Below the pieces are notes generated by a model, which ran no database searches, was not told the origin of the DNA, and was given only the letters and a program-made list of their open reading frames with translations. A program made the translations under genes and the position numbers. A stretch of 64,000 bases of DNA from positions 1,302,001 to 1,366,000 of the forward strand of contig NZ_CP046252.1 of assembly GCF_009720145.1 (NCBI RefSeq), written 5' to 3'. Source of the stretch: Sphingobium sp. CAP-1 (GTDB lineage Bacteria; Pseudomonadota; Alphaproteobacteria; Sphingomonadales; Sphingomonadaceae). Positions 41,429 through 50,126 of this stretch are shown piece by piece. The number at the start of each line of letters is the position of its first letter. Position 1 is the stretch's first letter.

Positions 41429-43247
41429 TCTTCACCCCGTTATCGCCAAGGTGACGGCGCGCATCACGCAGCGCAGCGCCGCATCGCGGCGCAAATATCT
41501 CGACCTGATCGAACGCGGCCGCGACGCCGGCACCAACCGCGCGCAATTGTCGTGCGGCAACCTGGCCCATGGCTTTGCCGCCAGCGGCGAGGACAAGCCG
41601 GTCATCCGCACCGGCGCGGCGATGAACCTGGGCATCGTCACATCCTATAACGACATGCTGTCGGCGCATCAGCCCTATGGCCGCTACCCGGAACAGATCA
41701 AGATCGCCGCGCGCGAAGTCGGCTGCACCGCGCAGGTGGCAGGCGGCGTGCCGGCGATGTGCGATGGCGTGACCCAGGGGCAGGCGGGCATGGACCTGTC
41801 GCTGTTCAGCCGCGATACGATCGCCATGGGAACCGCCGTGGCGCTCAGCCATGCGATGTTCGAAGGCGCGCTGATGCTGGGCATCTGCGACAAGATCGTC
41901 CCCGGCCTGCTGATCGGCGGGCTGCGTTTCGGCCATCTGCCGACCATCTTCGTCCCCGCCGGGCCGATGCCATCGGGCCTTGCGAACAAGGAAAAGGTAC
42001 GCATCCGCCAGCTTTACGCCGAAGGAAAGGTCGGCAAGGAAGAATTGCTGGAATCCGAAAGCGCCAGCTATCATGGCGCGGGCACCTGCACATTCTATGG
42101 CACGGCCAACAGCAACCAGATGATGATGGAGATGATGGGGCTGCACATGCCCGCCGCCTCCTTCGTGCATCCGGGCACCAAGTTGCGGCAGGAACTGACG
42201 CGGGCGGCGGTGCATCAGCTTTCCCGCATCGGCTGGGATGGTGAGGATTATCGTCCGCTCGGCCATTGCGTCGATGAAAAGGCGATCGTCAACGCGATCA
42301 TCGGGCTGATGGCGACCGGCGGGTCCACCAATCATGCGATCCACCTGCCCGCCATGGCGCGGGCGGCGGGTATCCATATCGACTGGACCGACTTTGCCGA
42401 GATTTCCGAAGTGGTGCCGTTGCTGGCGCGGGTCTATCCCAATGGCGCTGGCGACGTGAACAATTTCCATGCGGCCGGCGGCATTTCCTATGTCATTCGC
42501 GAACTGCTGGACAACGGCCTGCTCCATGGCGACATCCTGACCGTCGCGCGCAAGGGGCTGGCCGATTACGGGCAGGAGCCGGTGCTGGAAGAGGATGCGC
42601 TGGTCTGGAAGGATGTGCCGGCGTCGCGCGACACGGCGATCCTGCGCCCGGTGTCCGATCCGTTCCAGGCCGATGGCGGCATGAAGCTGCTCCAGGGCAA
42701 TCTGGGCCGCTGCGTGATGAAGGTCAGCGCGGTCGACAAGGAACGCTGGACCATCGAGGCGCCGGCGGCGATCTTCCACGATCAGGACGATGTGCTGCGC
42801 GCCTTCAAGGCGGGCGAACTGGAGCGCGACGTGGTGGTGGTGATGCGGTTCCAGGGGCCGCGCGCCAACGGGATGCCGGAACTGCACAAGCTGACCCCGG
42901 CGCTGGGCGTGTTGCAGGATCGTGGCTTCAGGGTCGCGCTGCTGACCGACGGGCGCATGTCCGGCGCCAGCGGCAAGGTACCCGCCGCCATCCACCTGTC
43001 GCCCGAAGCGCTGGGCGGCGGCCCGATCGCCCGGCTGCGCGACGGCGACATGGTGCGGGTCTGCGCGGAGAGCGGCGTGGTCGACGCGCTGGTCGACGCG
43101 GCGGAGTGGGACGCGCGCACCATTCCCGACGCCCCGCCCCCGCCCTATGACACCGGGCGCGAACTGTTCGCGCTGTTCCGCCATCACAGCGATCTGGCCG
43201 AACAGGGCGCATCGGCGATGCTGGCGGCGATGGAAAGCGAACTCTGA
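41421..43247 (+). CDS. edd: phosphogluconate dehydratase
   Basis: 608-aa IlvD/Edd family iron-sulfur enzyme. It dehydrates 6-phosphogluconate to 2-keto-3-deoxy-6-phosphogluconate. Cluster and family motifs: GGVPAMCDGVTQGQAGMDLS, GICDKIVPGLLIGGLRFGHL, GAGTCTFYGTANSNQMMMEM, LMATGGSTNHAIHL and LLTDGRMSGASGKVPAAIHL. ATG at 41421 overlaps the zwf end, indicating translational coupling. Downstream, a long inverted repeat separates it from glk. Confidence 0.96.
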   Translation: MNDLHPVIAKVTARITQRSAASRRKYLDLIERGRDAGTNRAQLSCGNLAHGFAASGEDKPVIRTGAAMNLGIVTSYNDMLSAHQPYGRYPEQIKIAAREVGCTAQVAGGVPAMCDGVTQGQAGMDLSLFSRDTIAMGTAVALSHAMFEGALMLGICDKIVPGLLIGGLRFGHLPTIFVPAGPMPSGLANKEKVRIRQLYAEGKVGKEELLESESASYHGAGTCTFYGTANSNQMMMEMMGLHMPAASFVHPGTKLRQELTRAAVHQLSRIGWDGEDYRPLGHCVDEKAIVNAIIGLMATGGSTNHAIHLPAMARAAGIHIDWTDFAEISEVVPLLARVYPNGAGDVNNFHAAGGISYVIRELLDNGLLHGDILTVARKGLADYGQEPVLEEDALVWKDVPASRDTAILRPVSDPFQADGGMKLLQGNLGRCVMKVSAVDKERWTIEAPAAIFHDQDDVLRAFKAGELERDVVVVMRFQGPRANGMPELHKLTPALGVLQDRGFRVALLTDGRMSGASGKVPAAIHLSPEALGGGPIARLRDGDMVRVCAESGVVDALVDAAEWDARTIPDAPPPPYDTGRELFALFRHHSDLAEQGASAMLAAMESEL

Positions 43248-43260
43248 ACCATTAATCCCC

Positions 43261-43347
43261 GTCATTCCCGCGAAGGCGGGAACCCATCTCCCGGCGATGC
43301 AGCGAAGGCCAAGGCCGGAGATGGATCCCCGCCTTCGCGGGGATGAC
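43261..43347. repeat. long inverted repeat, 61-bp class, between edd and glk
   Basis: Arms 43261-43291 and 43317-43347 pair at most positions (GTCATTCCCGCGAAGGCGGG... with ...CCCCGCCTTCGCGGGGATGAC), spacer 25 bp. The core offset is 61 bp, distinct from the 42-bp class. A similar copy lies at 46153-46240. It lies inside the Entner-Doudoroff operon, 28 bp before the glk ATG. Confidence 0.88.
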
Positions 43348-43375
43348 GACCAGAATATAATCGAGGCGCCTGAAT

Positions 43376-44356
43376 ATGACCGACATCATCGCCGCCGATA
43401 TTGGCGGGACCAACGCTCGTTTCGCGCGCGCTTCGCTCGATGCGAAGGGCGTGCCGACGCTCGGCACCGTGCGCAAATATAAGGTGGCCGACTATCCCAG
43501 CCTGCAAGCCTGCTGGGCCGCCTTCGCCGAGGACGAGAATAAGGATGGCAATGGCGACCTGCCCCGCGCCGCCTCCATCGCCTTCGCCACCGCGATCGGG
43601 CGCGAAGTCATCAAGCTGACCAACAGCAACTGGGTGATCCGCGCCGACACGCTGGCCGAGGATATCGGCGTGGACACGGTCCGGCTGGTCAATGATTTCG
43701 AGGCGGTGGCCCATGCCGTATCGCGCCTGCCGGACGAAAATCTGCCCCTGCTGTTCGGCGAGGACAAGCCCTTTCCCACCGATGGCGGCGTCACCATTCT
43801 TGGCCCCGGCACCGGGCTGGGCGTGGCGATGATCGCTTATGACAATGGCCATCCCCATGTCATCGCGACCGAGGGCGGGCATCTGGACTTCGCCCCGCTC
43901 GACCATATGGAGGAGAAGATCCTCTCCTATCTGCGCGACAAGTTCCTGCGCGTGTCGACCGAGCGGATCGTATCGGGGCCAGGCCTCAACTATATCTACA
44001 AGGCGCTGGCGACGATCGGCCATGATCGCGTCATGCTGATGGAAGATCCCGAATTGTGGCAGGCGGCGCTGGACGGCAGCGATCCCTTCGCCCGCACCGC
44101 GCTGGAGCGTTTCTGCCTCTGCTACGGGTCGATCGCGGGCGATCTGGCGCTGGCCCATGGTCCCCATGCGGTGGTATTGGCCGGCGGGCTGACCCAGCGG
44201 ATGCGCGATTTCCTGCCGCACAGCGGCTTCCACACCCGTTTCACGGCCAAGGGCCGGTTCGAAAGCCTGATGGCGACCGTGCCGATCCGCATGGCCATTC
44301 ATGATGAAATCGGCCTGTTCGGGGCCGCCGCCGCTTTTAGGGAGAAGAACGCATGA
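43376..44356 (+). CDS. glk: glucokinase
   Basis: 326 aa, hexokinase-type glucokinase of the proteobacterial family (PF02685). The phosphate-binding motif is IIAADIGGTNARFARASL, the substrate site ITLTNSNWVIRADTL-like (here IKLTNSNWVIRADTL) and VNDFEAVAHAV, the second phosphate motif ILGPGTGLGVAMIAYD, and adenosine motif HAVVLAGGLTQRM. It phosphorylates glucose with ATP. Its stop overlaps eda (ATGA). Confidence 0.95.
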   Translation: MTDIIAADIGGTNARFARASLDAKGVPTLGTVRKYKVADYPSLQACWAAFAEDENKDGNGDLPRAASIAFATAIGREVIKLTNSNWVIRADTLAEDIGVDTVRLVNDFEAVAHAVSRLPDENLPLLFGEDKPFPTDGGVTILGPGTGLGVAMIAYDNGHPHVIATEGGHLDFAPLDHMEEKILSYLRDKFLRVSTERIVSGPGLNYIYKALATIGHDRVMLMEDPELWQAALDGSDPFARTALERFCLCYGSIAGDLALAHGPHAVVLAGGLTQRMRDFLPHSGFHTRFTAKGRFESLMATVPIRMAIHDEIGLFGAAAAFREKNA

Positions 44357-44973
44357 GCAACCTGACCGTCGCACAGGTGATGGAACTGGCCCCGGTGATC
44401 CCGGTGCTGGTGGTCGACCGGGTCGAGGACGCGCTGCCGATCGCGCAGGCGCTGGTCGCCGGTGGCCTGCCCGCGCTGGAGGTGACGCTGCGCACCCCCG
44501 CCGCGCTGGATGTGATCCGCGAAATGGCCAAGGTCGAGGGCGCGGTGGTCGGCGCCGGCACGGTGCTGAACCCGGCCCAGCTCGACGCCGCGATGGAGGC
44601 GGGCGCGCGCTTCATCGTCAGCCCCGGCCTGACCGAGCCGCTGGGCAAGGCGGCGATCGCGGCGGGCGTCCCCTTCCTGCCCGGCACCGCCACGGCGGGC
44701 GACATCATGCGCGGCATGGACATGGGCCTGTCCCACTTCAAATTCTTCCCGGCGGAAACGTCGGGCGGCCTGCCTGCGCTGAAGGCGCTGGCCGCGCCGC
44801 TCCATGGCGCCCGCTTCTGCCCGACCGGCGGCATCACCGCGCAGAGCGCGCCCGAATGGCTGGCCCAGCCCTTCATCAAATGCGTCGGCGGTAGCTGGGT
44901 CGTGCCCAAGGGACCGGTCGACGCCGCGAAGATCGAGGCGCTGGCGCGCGAGGCGGCGGCGCTGCCCCGATAA
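44353..44973 (+). CDS. eda: 2-dehydro-3-deoxy-phosphogluconate aldolase
   Basis: 206 aa, class I aldolase. The catalytic Glu is in GGLPALEVTLRTPAALDVI and the Schiff-base Lys in MGLSHFKFFPAETSGG; RFCPTGGITAQSA binds phosphate. It splits KDPG into pyruvate and glyceraldehyde-3-phosphate. Last gene of the Entner-Doudoroff operon, overlapping glk by 4 bp. Confidence 0.96.
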   Translation: MSNLTVAQVMELAPVIPVLVVDRVEDALPIAQALVAGGLPALEVTLRTPAALDVIREMAKVEGAVVGAGTVLNPAQLDAAMEAGARFIVSPGLTEPLGKAAIAAGVPFLPGTATAGDIMRGMDMGLSHFKFFPAETSGGLPALKALAAPLHGARFCPTGGITAQSAPEWLAQPFIKCVGGSWVVPKGPVDAAKIEALAREAAALPR

Positions 44974-45010
44974 GGTTGCGTCCGACGCCCCACGCTCCTA
45001 GATGCAGGTC

Positions 45011-45523
45011 ATGACACCGCGCCGCCTCTTCACCGCTTTGGCCCTGTTCCTGTCCGGCTGCGCCGGCGCGCCGCAAAATTATCCGTCGCTCGCCAAGCGG
45101 CCGATCGAAAGCGCCCCGGTGGCGGCGGTGACGCCGCCGCTCGCCCCGGCCCCGGCCGATCCCGCGCTGTCGGCGGAGATCGCCCGCTATGTCGCGCAGG
45201 CGGACAAGGGCGCGGCCGGCTTCGACGCCGCCGCCGCCAGGGCCGACAAGGCGGTGCAGGCGGCGGCCGGCGCGGCGGTATCGAGCGACGCCTGGGTCGC
45301 GGCGCAGGTGGCGATCAGCGCGCTGGAAGCGGCGCGCAACGACAGCGTCTCGGCGCTCGCCAGCCTCGACACCCTCTATGTCGAACGCAGCAACGCAGTG
45401 GCCGAGGGCAAGGCGCGCGGCGGGCTGGAGGATATAGACGCCGCCCGCAGCGCCGCGCTGGCGCTGGTCGACCAGCAGAATGACCGCATCGACGCGATGA
45501 AGGCGCGATTGCCGCAGCCTTGA
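45011..45523 (+). CDS. hypothetical lipoprotein, Ala-rich
   Basis: 170 aa from the ATG at 45011; an alternative ATG lies at 45002. The signal peptide ends in the lipobox LFLSGCAG, then a Pro/Ala linker and a helical Ala-rich body (about residues 60-165) with regular Ala/Asp/Lys spacing that suggests a coiled coil. No family recognised. It starts 37 bp after eda and may be read through from that operon. Confidence 0.7.
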   Translation: MTPRRLFTALALFLSGCAGAPQNYPSLAKRPIESAPVAAVTPPLAPAPADPALSAEIARYVAQADKGAAGFDAAAARADKAVQAAAGAAVSSDAWVAAQVAISALEAARNDSVSALASLDTLYVERSNAVAEGKARGGLEDIDAARSAALALVDQQNDRIDAMKARLPQP

Positions 45524-45599
45524 GGGGGAGCGGTTAGGTAGCGGCCATATTGCGCCTTAGGCAAAGGGAATGACGTTGCCTTGAAGCGGACGCGAAGGC

Positions 45600-46070
45600 T
45601 CAGGCGGAACCGCGCTCACAAGCGGCAATGGCGTCCGCTACAAGCTGATCAATATAATTGTTATCCGATGGCGCAGAAAACTGCCGCAGATCACCGATGA
45701 TGGACTTGTCAGCTATCAATACTGCTGCCTCGAATATGGGTGGCATTGCGGTTTCGCTGCTTAGGGCAGCCTTGAGGAGCGGTAAGGTCGACGGCGGATC
45801 ACGCTGGGCCAAACCTAATATCGCCTCGGCTCTCACCGCTTCATCCTCGTCTGTAGCAGCACGCAACAAAGCATCGCGGATATCAGACGTATCCTCATCT
45901 AATTGAGCTACGAGCATAGTTGCCCAATCTCGGTTTGCTCGATCGTCGTCTGTCATCAGAGTGATTAGGCGACGCAGATTGTTTTCAGCAAAAATACCTC
46001 CCGATAGCGGGACTTCTTCGGCCACGACGGCTTTTAGAAATTCGGAAGGCGGCTGATAGTTCATGCTCAT
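45600..46070 (-). CDS. HEAT-repeat-like protein in a lower-GC segment
   Basis: 156 aa from the ATG at 46070 (MSMNYQPPSEFLKAVVAEEV); the frame is open further upstream without support. The middle contains helical pairs of HEAT type: IRDALLRAATDEDEAVRAEA, ILGLAQRDPPSTLPLLKAAL and further Asp/Ala-rich helices. Such repeats mediate protein contacts; proteins of this kind are often immunity or scaffold proteins. Codons and overall base composition are visibly richer in A/T than those of both neighbours, which hints at acquisition from elsewhere. Confidence 0.7.
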   Translation of the reverse strand: MSMNYQPPSEFLKAVVAEEVPLSGGIFAENNLRRLITLMTDDDRANRDWATMLVAQLDEDTSDIRDALLRAATDEDEAVRAEAILGLAQRDPPSTLPLLKAALSSETAMPPIFEAAVLIADKSIIGDLRQFSAPSDNNYIDQLVADAIAACERGSA

Positions 46071-46152
46071 CGCGGCATGATAGCGTGTTTTGGACCGTTC
46101 GCTATCCCTGTCGGATCCTAGTAAAACAGACCTTCCGCAATCCACCCATTCC

Positions 46153-46240
46153 GTCATTCCCGCGCAGGCGGGAACCCATCTCCCAACCTTGCGTCCAGCA
46201 CTACGCCGGGGAGATGGATCCCCGCCTACGCGGGGATGAC
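46153..46240. repeat. long inverted repeat, 62-bp class
   Basis: Arms 46153-46183 and 46210-46240 (GTCATTCCCGCGCAGGCGGG... with ...CCCCGCCTACGCGGGGATGAC), 26-bp spacer, core offset 62 bp. Same class as the copy between edd and glk. Confidence 0.88.
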
Positions 46241-46264
46241 GGTGAAATAATCCGCCCCTCTACC

Positions 46265-46843
46265 TTACCCCTCCATCGCCTTCACCGCGCCCTTATGCGC
46301 CTTCGCATTATGCACATAATGGTCCACGCCTTCGCGCAGGTCGAGGATCGCCGCGTCGCTCAGGTCGCGCATATATTTCGCCGGCCGGCCGGCCCAGAGC
46401 TGGCGGTGCAGCACCGTTTTCCCGCCGGGCAGCAGCGCGCCGGCCGCCAGCATCGCATCGCTTTCCACCACCGCGCCACTCATCACGATCGCGCCCAGCC
46501 CCACAAAGGCCCGGTCGTGCAGCACGCAGCCATGGATCATCGCCATATGGCCGATCAGCACATCGTCGCCGATGATCGTCGGCCAGCCCTCCGCCGGGCG
46601 GCCATCGGCGCGGTCGCCGGGGCTGTCGCAATGGACGACGCTGCCGTCCTGAATATTGGTGCGCGCGCCGATCCGTATCCGGTTCACATCGGCGCGGATC
46701 ACGCAATTATACCAGATGCTGGCGTCCTCGCCGATTTCCACGTCGCCGATGATGCGGCATCCCGGCGCGATGAAGGCGCTGGGGTGGATGATCGGCGTCT
46801 TGCCGGCGAAGGGAATGATGCTGACATCGGGATAGTGGGTCAT
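46265..46843 (-). CDS. gamma carbonic anhydrase family protein
   Basis: 192 aa, left-handed beta-helix made of hexapeptide repeats. Motifs are VEIGEDASIWYNCVIRADVN, IGARTNIQDGSVVHCDSPGD and IGDDVLIGHMAMIHGCVLHD; the His residues in VVHCD, IGHMA and MIHGC match the three zinc ligands. Members are carbonic anhydrases or acyltransferase relatives (YrdA/PaaY); function is inferred. Starts 1 bp after the hemB stop, so the two are co-transcribed (hemB first). Confidence 0.88.
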   Translation of the reverse strand: MTHYPDVSIIPFAGKTPIIHPSAFIAPGCRIIGDVEIGEDASIWYNCVIRADVNRIRIGARTNIQDGSVVHCDSPGDRADGRPAEGWPTIIGDDVLIGHMAMIHGCVLHDRAFVGLGAIVMSGAVVESDAMLAAGALLPGGKTVLHRQLWAGRPAKYMRDLSDAAILDLREGVDHYVHNAKAHKGAVKAMEG

Positions 46844-46844
46844 G

Positions 46845-47840
46845 TCAGCCTCCCAGCAGCCGCGCCGCGTGCAGCGCATGATAGGTCAGCACGCCGCTGC
46901 ACCCCGCCCGCTTGAACGCCAGCAGCGTTTCCAGCACCAGCGCGTCACGATCACCCGCGCCGGCCGCGGCCGCATGTTCGATCATCGCATATTCGCCCGA
47001 CACCTGATAGGCAAAGACCGGCACGGCAAAGCGGTCCCGCACCCGCGCGACGATGTCGAGATAGGGTAGGCCCGGCTTCACCATCACGCTGTCGGCCCCT
47101 TCGGCCAGATCGAGCGCGACCTCGCGCAGCGCTTCCTCGCCATTGGCGGGGTCCATCTGGTAATTTTTCTTGTCGCCCTTCAGCAACCCGCGCGATCCCA
47201 CCGCGTCGCGGAACGGGCCGTAAAAGGCGCTGGCATATTTGGCGGCATAGGCCATGATCTGGACATTGGCGTGGCCGTCCTGCTCCAGCGCCGCGCGGAT
47301 CGCGCCGACGCGGCCGTCCATCATGTCACTGGGCGCGATGATGTCCGCCCCCGCCGCCGCCTGATTGAGCGACTGGCCGATCAGTATGTCGATCGTCGCG
47401 TCGTTCAGCACGTAACCGCCCTCGTCCAGCAGCCCGTCCTGCCCATGGGCGGTATAGGGGTCGAGCGCCACGTCGGTCAGCACGCCGATGTCGGGCACGG
47501 CATCCTTGATCGCGCGGATCGCCCGGCACATCAGATTATCGGGATTGAGCGCTTCGGCGCCATCATCGCTGCGGCGATCGGCCTGGGTGTTGGGGAACAG
47601 GGCGAGGCAGGGAATGCCGGCGTCGCGCGCCTCCTTCGCCCGCTCCACCATCAGGTCCACCGACCAGCGCGACACGCCGGGCAGCGCGGCGATCGGCTCC
47701 TCGACCTGCCGGCCTTCGGTGACGAACAGCGGCCAGAGAAAGTCGCTGGGCGACAGGCGGTTTTCGGCGTGCATCGCCCGGCTCCAGGCCGAAGCGCGGG
47801 TGCGGCGCATACGCAGCGCCGGATAGGGTGCATGGGTCAT
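46845..47840 (-). CDS. hemB: delta-aminolevulinic acid dehydratase (porphobilinogen synthase)
   Basis: 331 aa from the ATG at 47840 (MTHAPYPALRMRRTRASAWS). Condenses two 5-aminolevulinate to porphobilinogen for haem. The metal loop reads DVALDPYTAHGQDGLLD, the Asp-rich Mg-type lacking the Cys of zinc enzymes. The two active-site Lys are in IMAYAAKYASAFYGPFRDA and SVMVKPGLPYLDI. Length and motifs are normal; followed directly by the gamma carbonic anhydrase gene. Confidence 0.96.
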   Translation of the reverse strand: MTHAPYPALRMRRTRASAWSRAMHAENRLSPSDFLWPLFVTEGRQVEEPIAALPGVSRWSVDLMVERAKEARDAGIPCLALFPNTQADRRSDDGAEALNPDNLMCRAIRAIKDAVPDIGVLTDVALDPYTAHGQDGLLDEGGYVLNDATIDILIGQSLNQAAAGADIIAPSDMMDGRVGAIRAALEQDGHANVQIMAYAAKYASAFYGPFRDAVGSRGLLKGDKKNYQMDPANGEEALREVALDLAEGADSVMVKPGLPYLDIVARVRDRFAVPVFAYQVSGEYAMIEHAAAAGAGDRDALVLETLLAFKRAGCSGVLTYHALHAARLLGG

Positions 47841-48017
47841 GCGAAGCGGTGTAGGCGCGGGCGTGCGGGGGATCAAGCGGGGCGGATTGTCATAGGAGGA
47901 GCGATGTCGAAGATTGCTGCCTGTGCCGGAAACAGCAGAAGCCAAAGAGTAGGTTGCCGACGCCATTGCACCGGCCCGCCCTTCCCACCCTCACCCCAAT
48001 CCCCTAAACTCACCCCC

Positions 48018-48404
48018 ATGCGCGCCATTCACCACATCGCCCTCATCTGCTCCGACTATGAGCGTTCCCGCGCCTTCTATCGCGACATATTGGGCCTGCC
48101 GGTGATCCGCGAAATATGGCGGGCCGAGCGGCAGTCGTGGAAATGCGATCTCGACGCCGGCAATGCGCAGATCGAGCTTTTCTCCTTCCCCGCGCCGCCG
48201 TCCCGCCCCAGCCGCCCCGAAGCCTGCGGCCTGCGCCACCTCGCCTTTCTGGTCGATGATCTGGATGCGGAGGTCGCGCGGCTGACGGCGGCGGGGGTGC
48301 CGTGCGAACCGATCCGGGTGGACGAACATACGGGCCAGCGCTTCACCTTCTTCGCCGACCCGGATGATTTGCCGCTGGAACTGTATGAGCGCGTAAAAGC
48401 CTGA
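48018..48404 (+). CDS. VOC family protein (glyoxalase/YaeR-like)
   Basis: 128 aa. Two beta-alpha-beta-beta-beta halves with possible metal ligands: IHHIALICSDYERSRAFY at the start and LRHLAFLVDDLDAEVARL in the middle, ending FTFFADPDDLPLELYE. Matches the short YaeR/SMU1112c-like glyoxalase group; reaction unknown. Start uncertain: an in-frame ATG at 47904 has a perfect AGGAGG 5 bp upstream and would add 38 residues outside the fold, whereas 48018 lacks a Shine-Dalgarno. Ends 1 bp before the convergent M28 gene. Confidence 0.85.
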   Translation: MRAIHHIALICSDYERSRAFYRDILGLPVIREIWRAERQSWKCDLDAGNAQIELFSFPAPPSRPSRPEACGLRHLAFLVDDLDAEVARLTAAGVPCEPIRVDEHTGQRFTFFADPDDLPLELYERVKA

Positions 48405-48405
48405 C

Positions 48406-50004
48406 CTACTCCGCGAACCGCCGGAAAAAACTGTCCGCATTCCATGTCGGCCGCGCCGGCGCATTGGCGACGCGCAGCGTCACGGCGGTCACATAGTCGT
48501 TCAGCTTCGCGCTCTGTTCCGGCAGCACCGGCTGGTTCAGATCGTCGAAGGGCGAATGATAGAGGTTGGCGCGCCACGCCTTTTCCGTGTCGGCCTCCGC
48601 CGTGCCCGCCTTGAAGCCATATTTGAAGAAGAGCGCGGGGATGCCTTCGCGGATGAAGGCATATTGGTCGGAGCGGATGAATACGTTGCGGTCCGGGAAG
48701 GGATCGGGCGTGATCGGCAGGCCCATGGCCGCGCTGACCGCCGCCGCATCCTGCCCCAGGCTGCTCTGGTCATAACCGATCGGCGTCACGCTGGTCAGCG
48801 GGAAGATCGGCAACGCCATGTCGAAATTGAGGTCGGCGACGATGCTCTTCTGCGGCACCGTAGGCCGGCGGGCGAAATAGCGCGACCCCAGCAGCCCCTT
48901 CTCCTCCGCCGTGACGAAGGCGAACAGGATCGATCGCCGTGGCTTTTCCTTCCCCTCTTGCAGCGCGCGGGCGATCTCCAGCAGGCTGGCGACGCCCGAT
49001 GCATTGTCGAACGCGCCATTATAGATCGCGTCGCCCCTGATCGGCGTGCCGACGCCATAGCCGTCCAGATGCGCGGACAGCACCACATAGTCGCCGCGCA
49101 GCTTCGGGTCGCTGCCGGGCAGGACTCCGACCAGATTGGGCGAGGACAGGTCGCGCCGCTTCGCCGCCACCTGCGCTTTCAGCCGCACCGCCAGCGGAAA
49201 GGAGGCCACCGGGGCGGAGGCATCGGCGGCGGCCGCGATCGCCTCGAAATCCTGCCCCGTGCCCGCGAACAACAGCGCCGATTTGGCGGGATCGAACTGC
49301 GCGCCCAGAAAGGCCGTGCGCGTGTCGCGCAGCGCCGTGTCGGCATAATAAAGCGCCGGCGCGCTCGCCAGCGCCACCCGGCGGCCCCACGGAATCTCCA
49401 CCTGTTTCGGCGTGACCAGCGCGATCAGCCCGATCGCCCCCTGCTCCGCCAGCCACTGCGCCCGCTCCGACCGGGCGTGCGATTTCGAAGCGCCGGAGAT
49501 CGTCGCCGGCCCGCCCGACAGCACCACCACGATCTTGCCCTTCAGGTCCAGCCCGGCAAAATCATCATGACCCGCTTCGGGCAGATGCAGGCCATAGCCG
49601 GCGAACACCATCGGCGCATCGACAAGCTCCGGCACCGGCCCGCCGCTCCCTGAAAAGATGATGTCGCCCGGCGTCGCCAGCGCCACCTCCCCCTGCGGCC
49701 CGACCAACGCCGCGCGGCTCTGGTCCGGCAGGATCACCTGCTCGACAAAGGCGACCGGCTGCTTGTAACCGTCCACGCCCATGGGCTTGAGGCCCAGCGC
49801 CCGCATCTGGCCGATCACATAGTCGGCGGCGCGATCATAGCCCGGCGTGCCGGTGCCGCGCCCCTCCATCCCGTCATTCGCGATCGCCTGCACATGCCCC
49901 CACCAGCGCGCGCCCTTCTCTGCATCCGTTTCGGCATGAGCGGGGACGGCGAGCGCGAGCAGCGCCAGAGCCAGGGAGGGCGTCGCGAGGCGGGAAAGGC
50001 GCAT
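48406..50004 (-). CDS. M28 family metallopeptidase, exported, with PA insert
   Basis: 532 aa. Signal peptide MRLSRLATPSLALALLALAV ending PAHA. A PA-type insert is predicted at about residues 120-250 (MVFAGYGLHLPEAGHDDFAG, LKGKIVVVLSGGP). The zinc site is made of VLSAHLDGYGVG, GAFDNASGVASLLEIA, TAEEKGLLGSRYFA and the later Asp/His (LNFDMALP, NLYHSPFDDLN). An aminopeptidase in the periplasm or outside the cell is most likely. Confidence 0.9.
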   Translation of the reverse strand: MRLSRLATPSLALALLALAVPAHAETDAEKGARWWGHVQAIANDGMEGRGTGTPGYDRAADYVIGQMRALGLKPMGVDGYKQPVAFVEQVILPDQSRAALVGPQGEVALATPGDIIFSGSGGPVPELVDAPMVFAGYGLHLPEAGHDDFAGLDLKGKIVVVLSGGPATISGASKSHARSERAQWLAEQGAIGLIALVTPKQVEIPWGRRVALASAPALYYADTALRDTRTAFLGAQFDPAKSALLFAGTGQDFEAIAAAADASAPVASFPLAVRLKAQVAAKRRDLSSPNLVGVLPGSDPKLRGDYVVLSAHLDGYGVGTPIRGDAIYNGAFDNASGVASLLEIARALQEGKEKPRRSILFAFVTAEEKGLLGSRYFARRPTVPQKSIVADLNFDMALPIFPLTSVTPIGYDQSSLGQDAAAVSAAMGLPITPDPFPDRNVFIRSDQYAFIREGIPALFFKYGFKAGTAEADTEKAWRANLYHSPFDDLNQPVLPEQSAKLNDYVTAVTLRVANAPARPTWNADSFFRRFAE

Positions 50005-50126
50005 GGATCGGAGACTCCGCGTTTTTCAGTCATATAGTCTGGCTTGAACCCGTCCGACGAACAAGGGGCTTGGAACCGCCATCCCGCATGTGTATTATCA
50101 TGACAATACACGAGAGGAGACAGACG

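Noticed and set aside
47841..47966. N-terminal extension of HemB
   Set aside because: The frame is open for 42 more codons, but HemB family proteins begin near MTHAPYPALRMRR and the extension has no conserved features.
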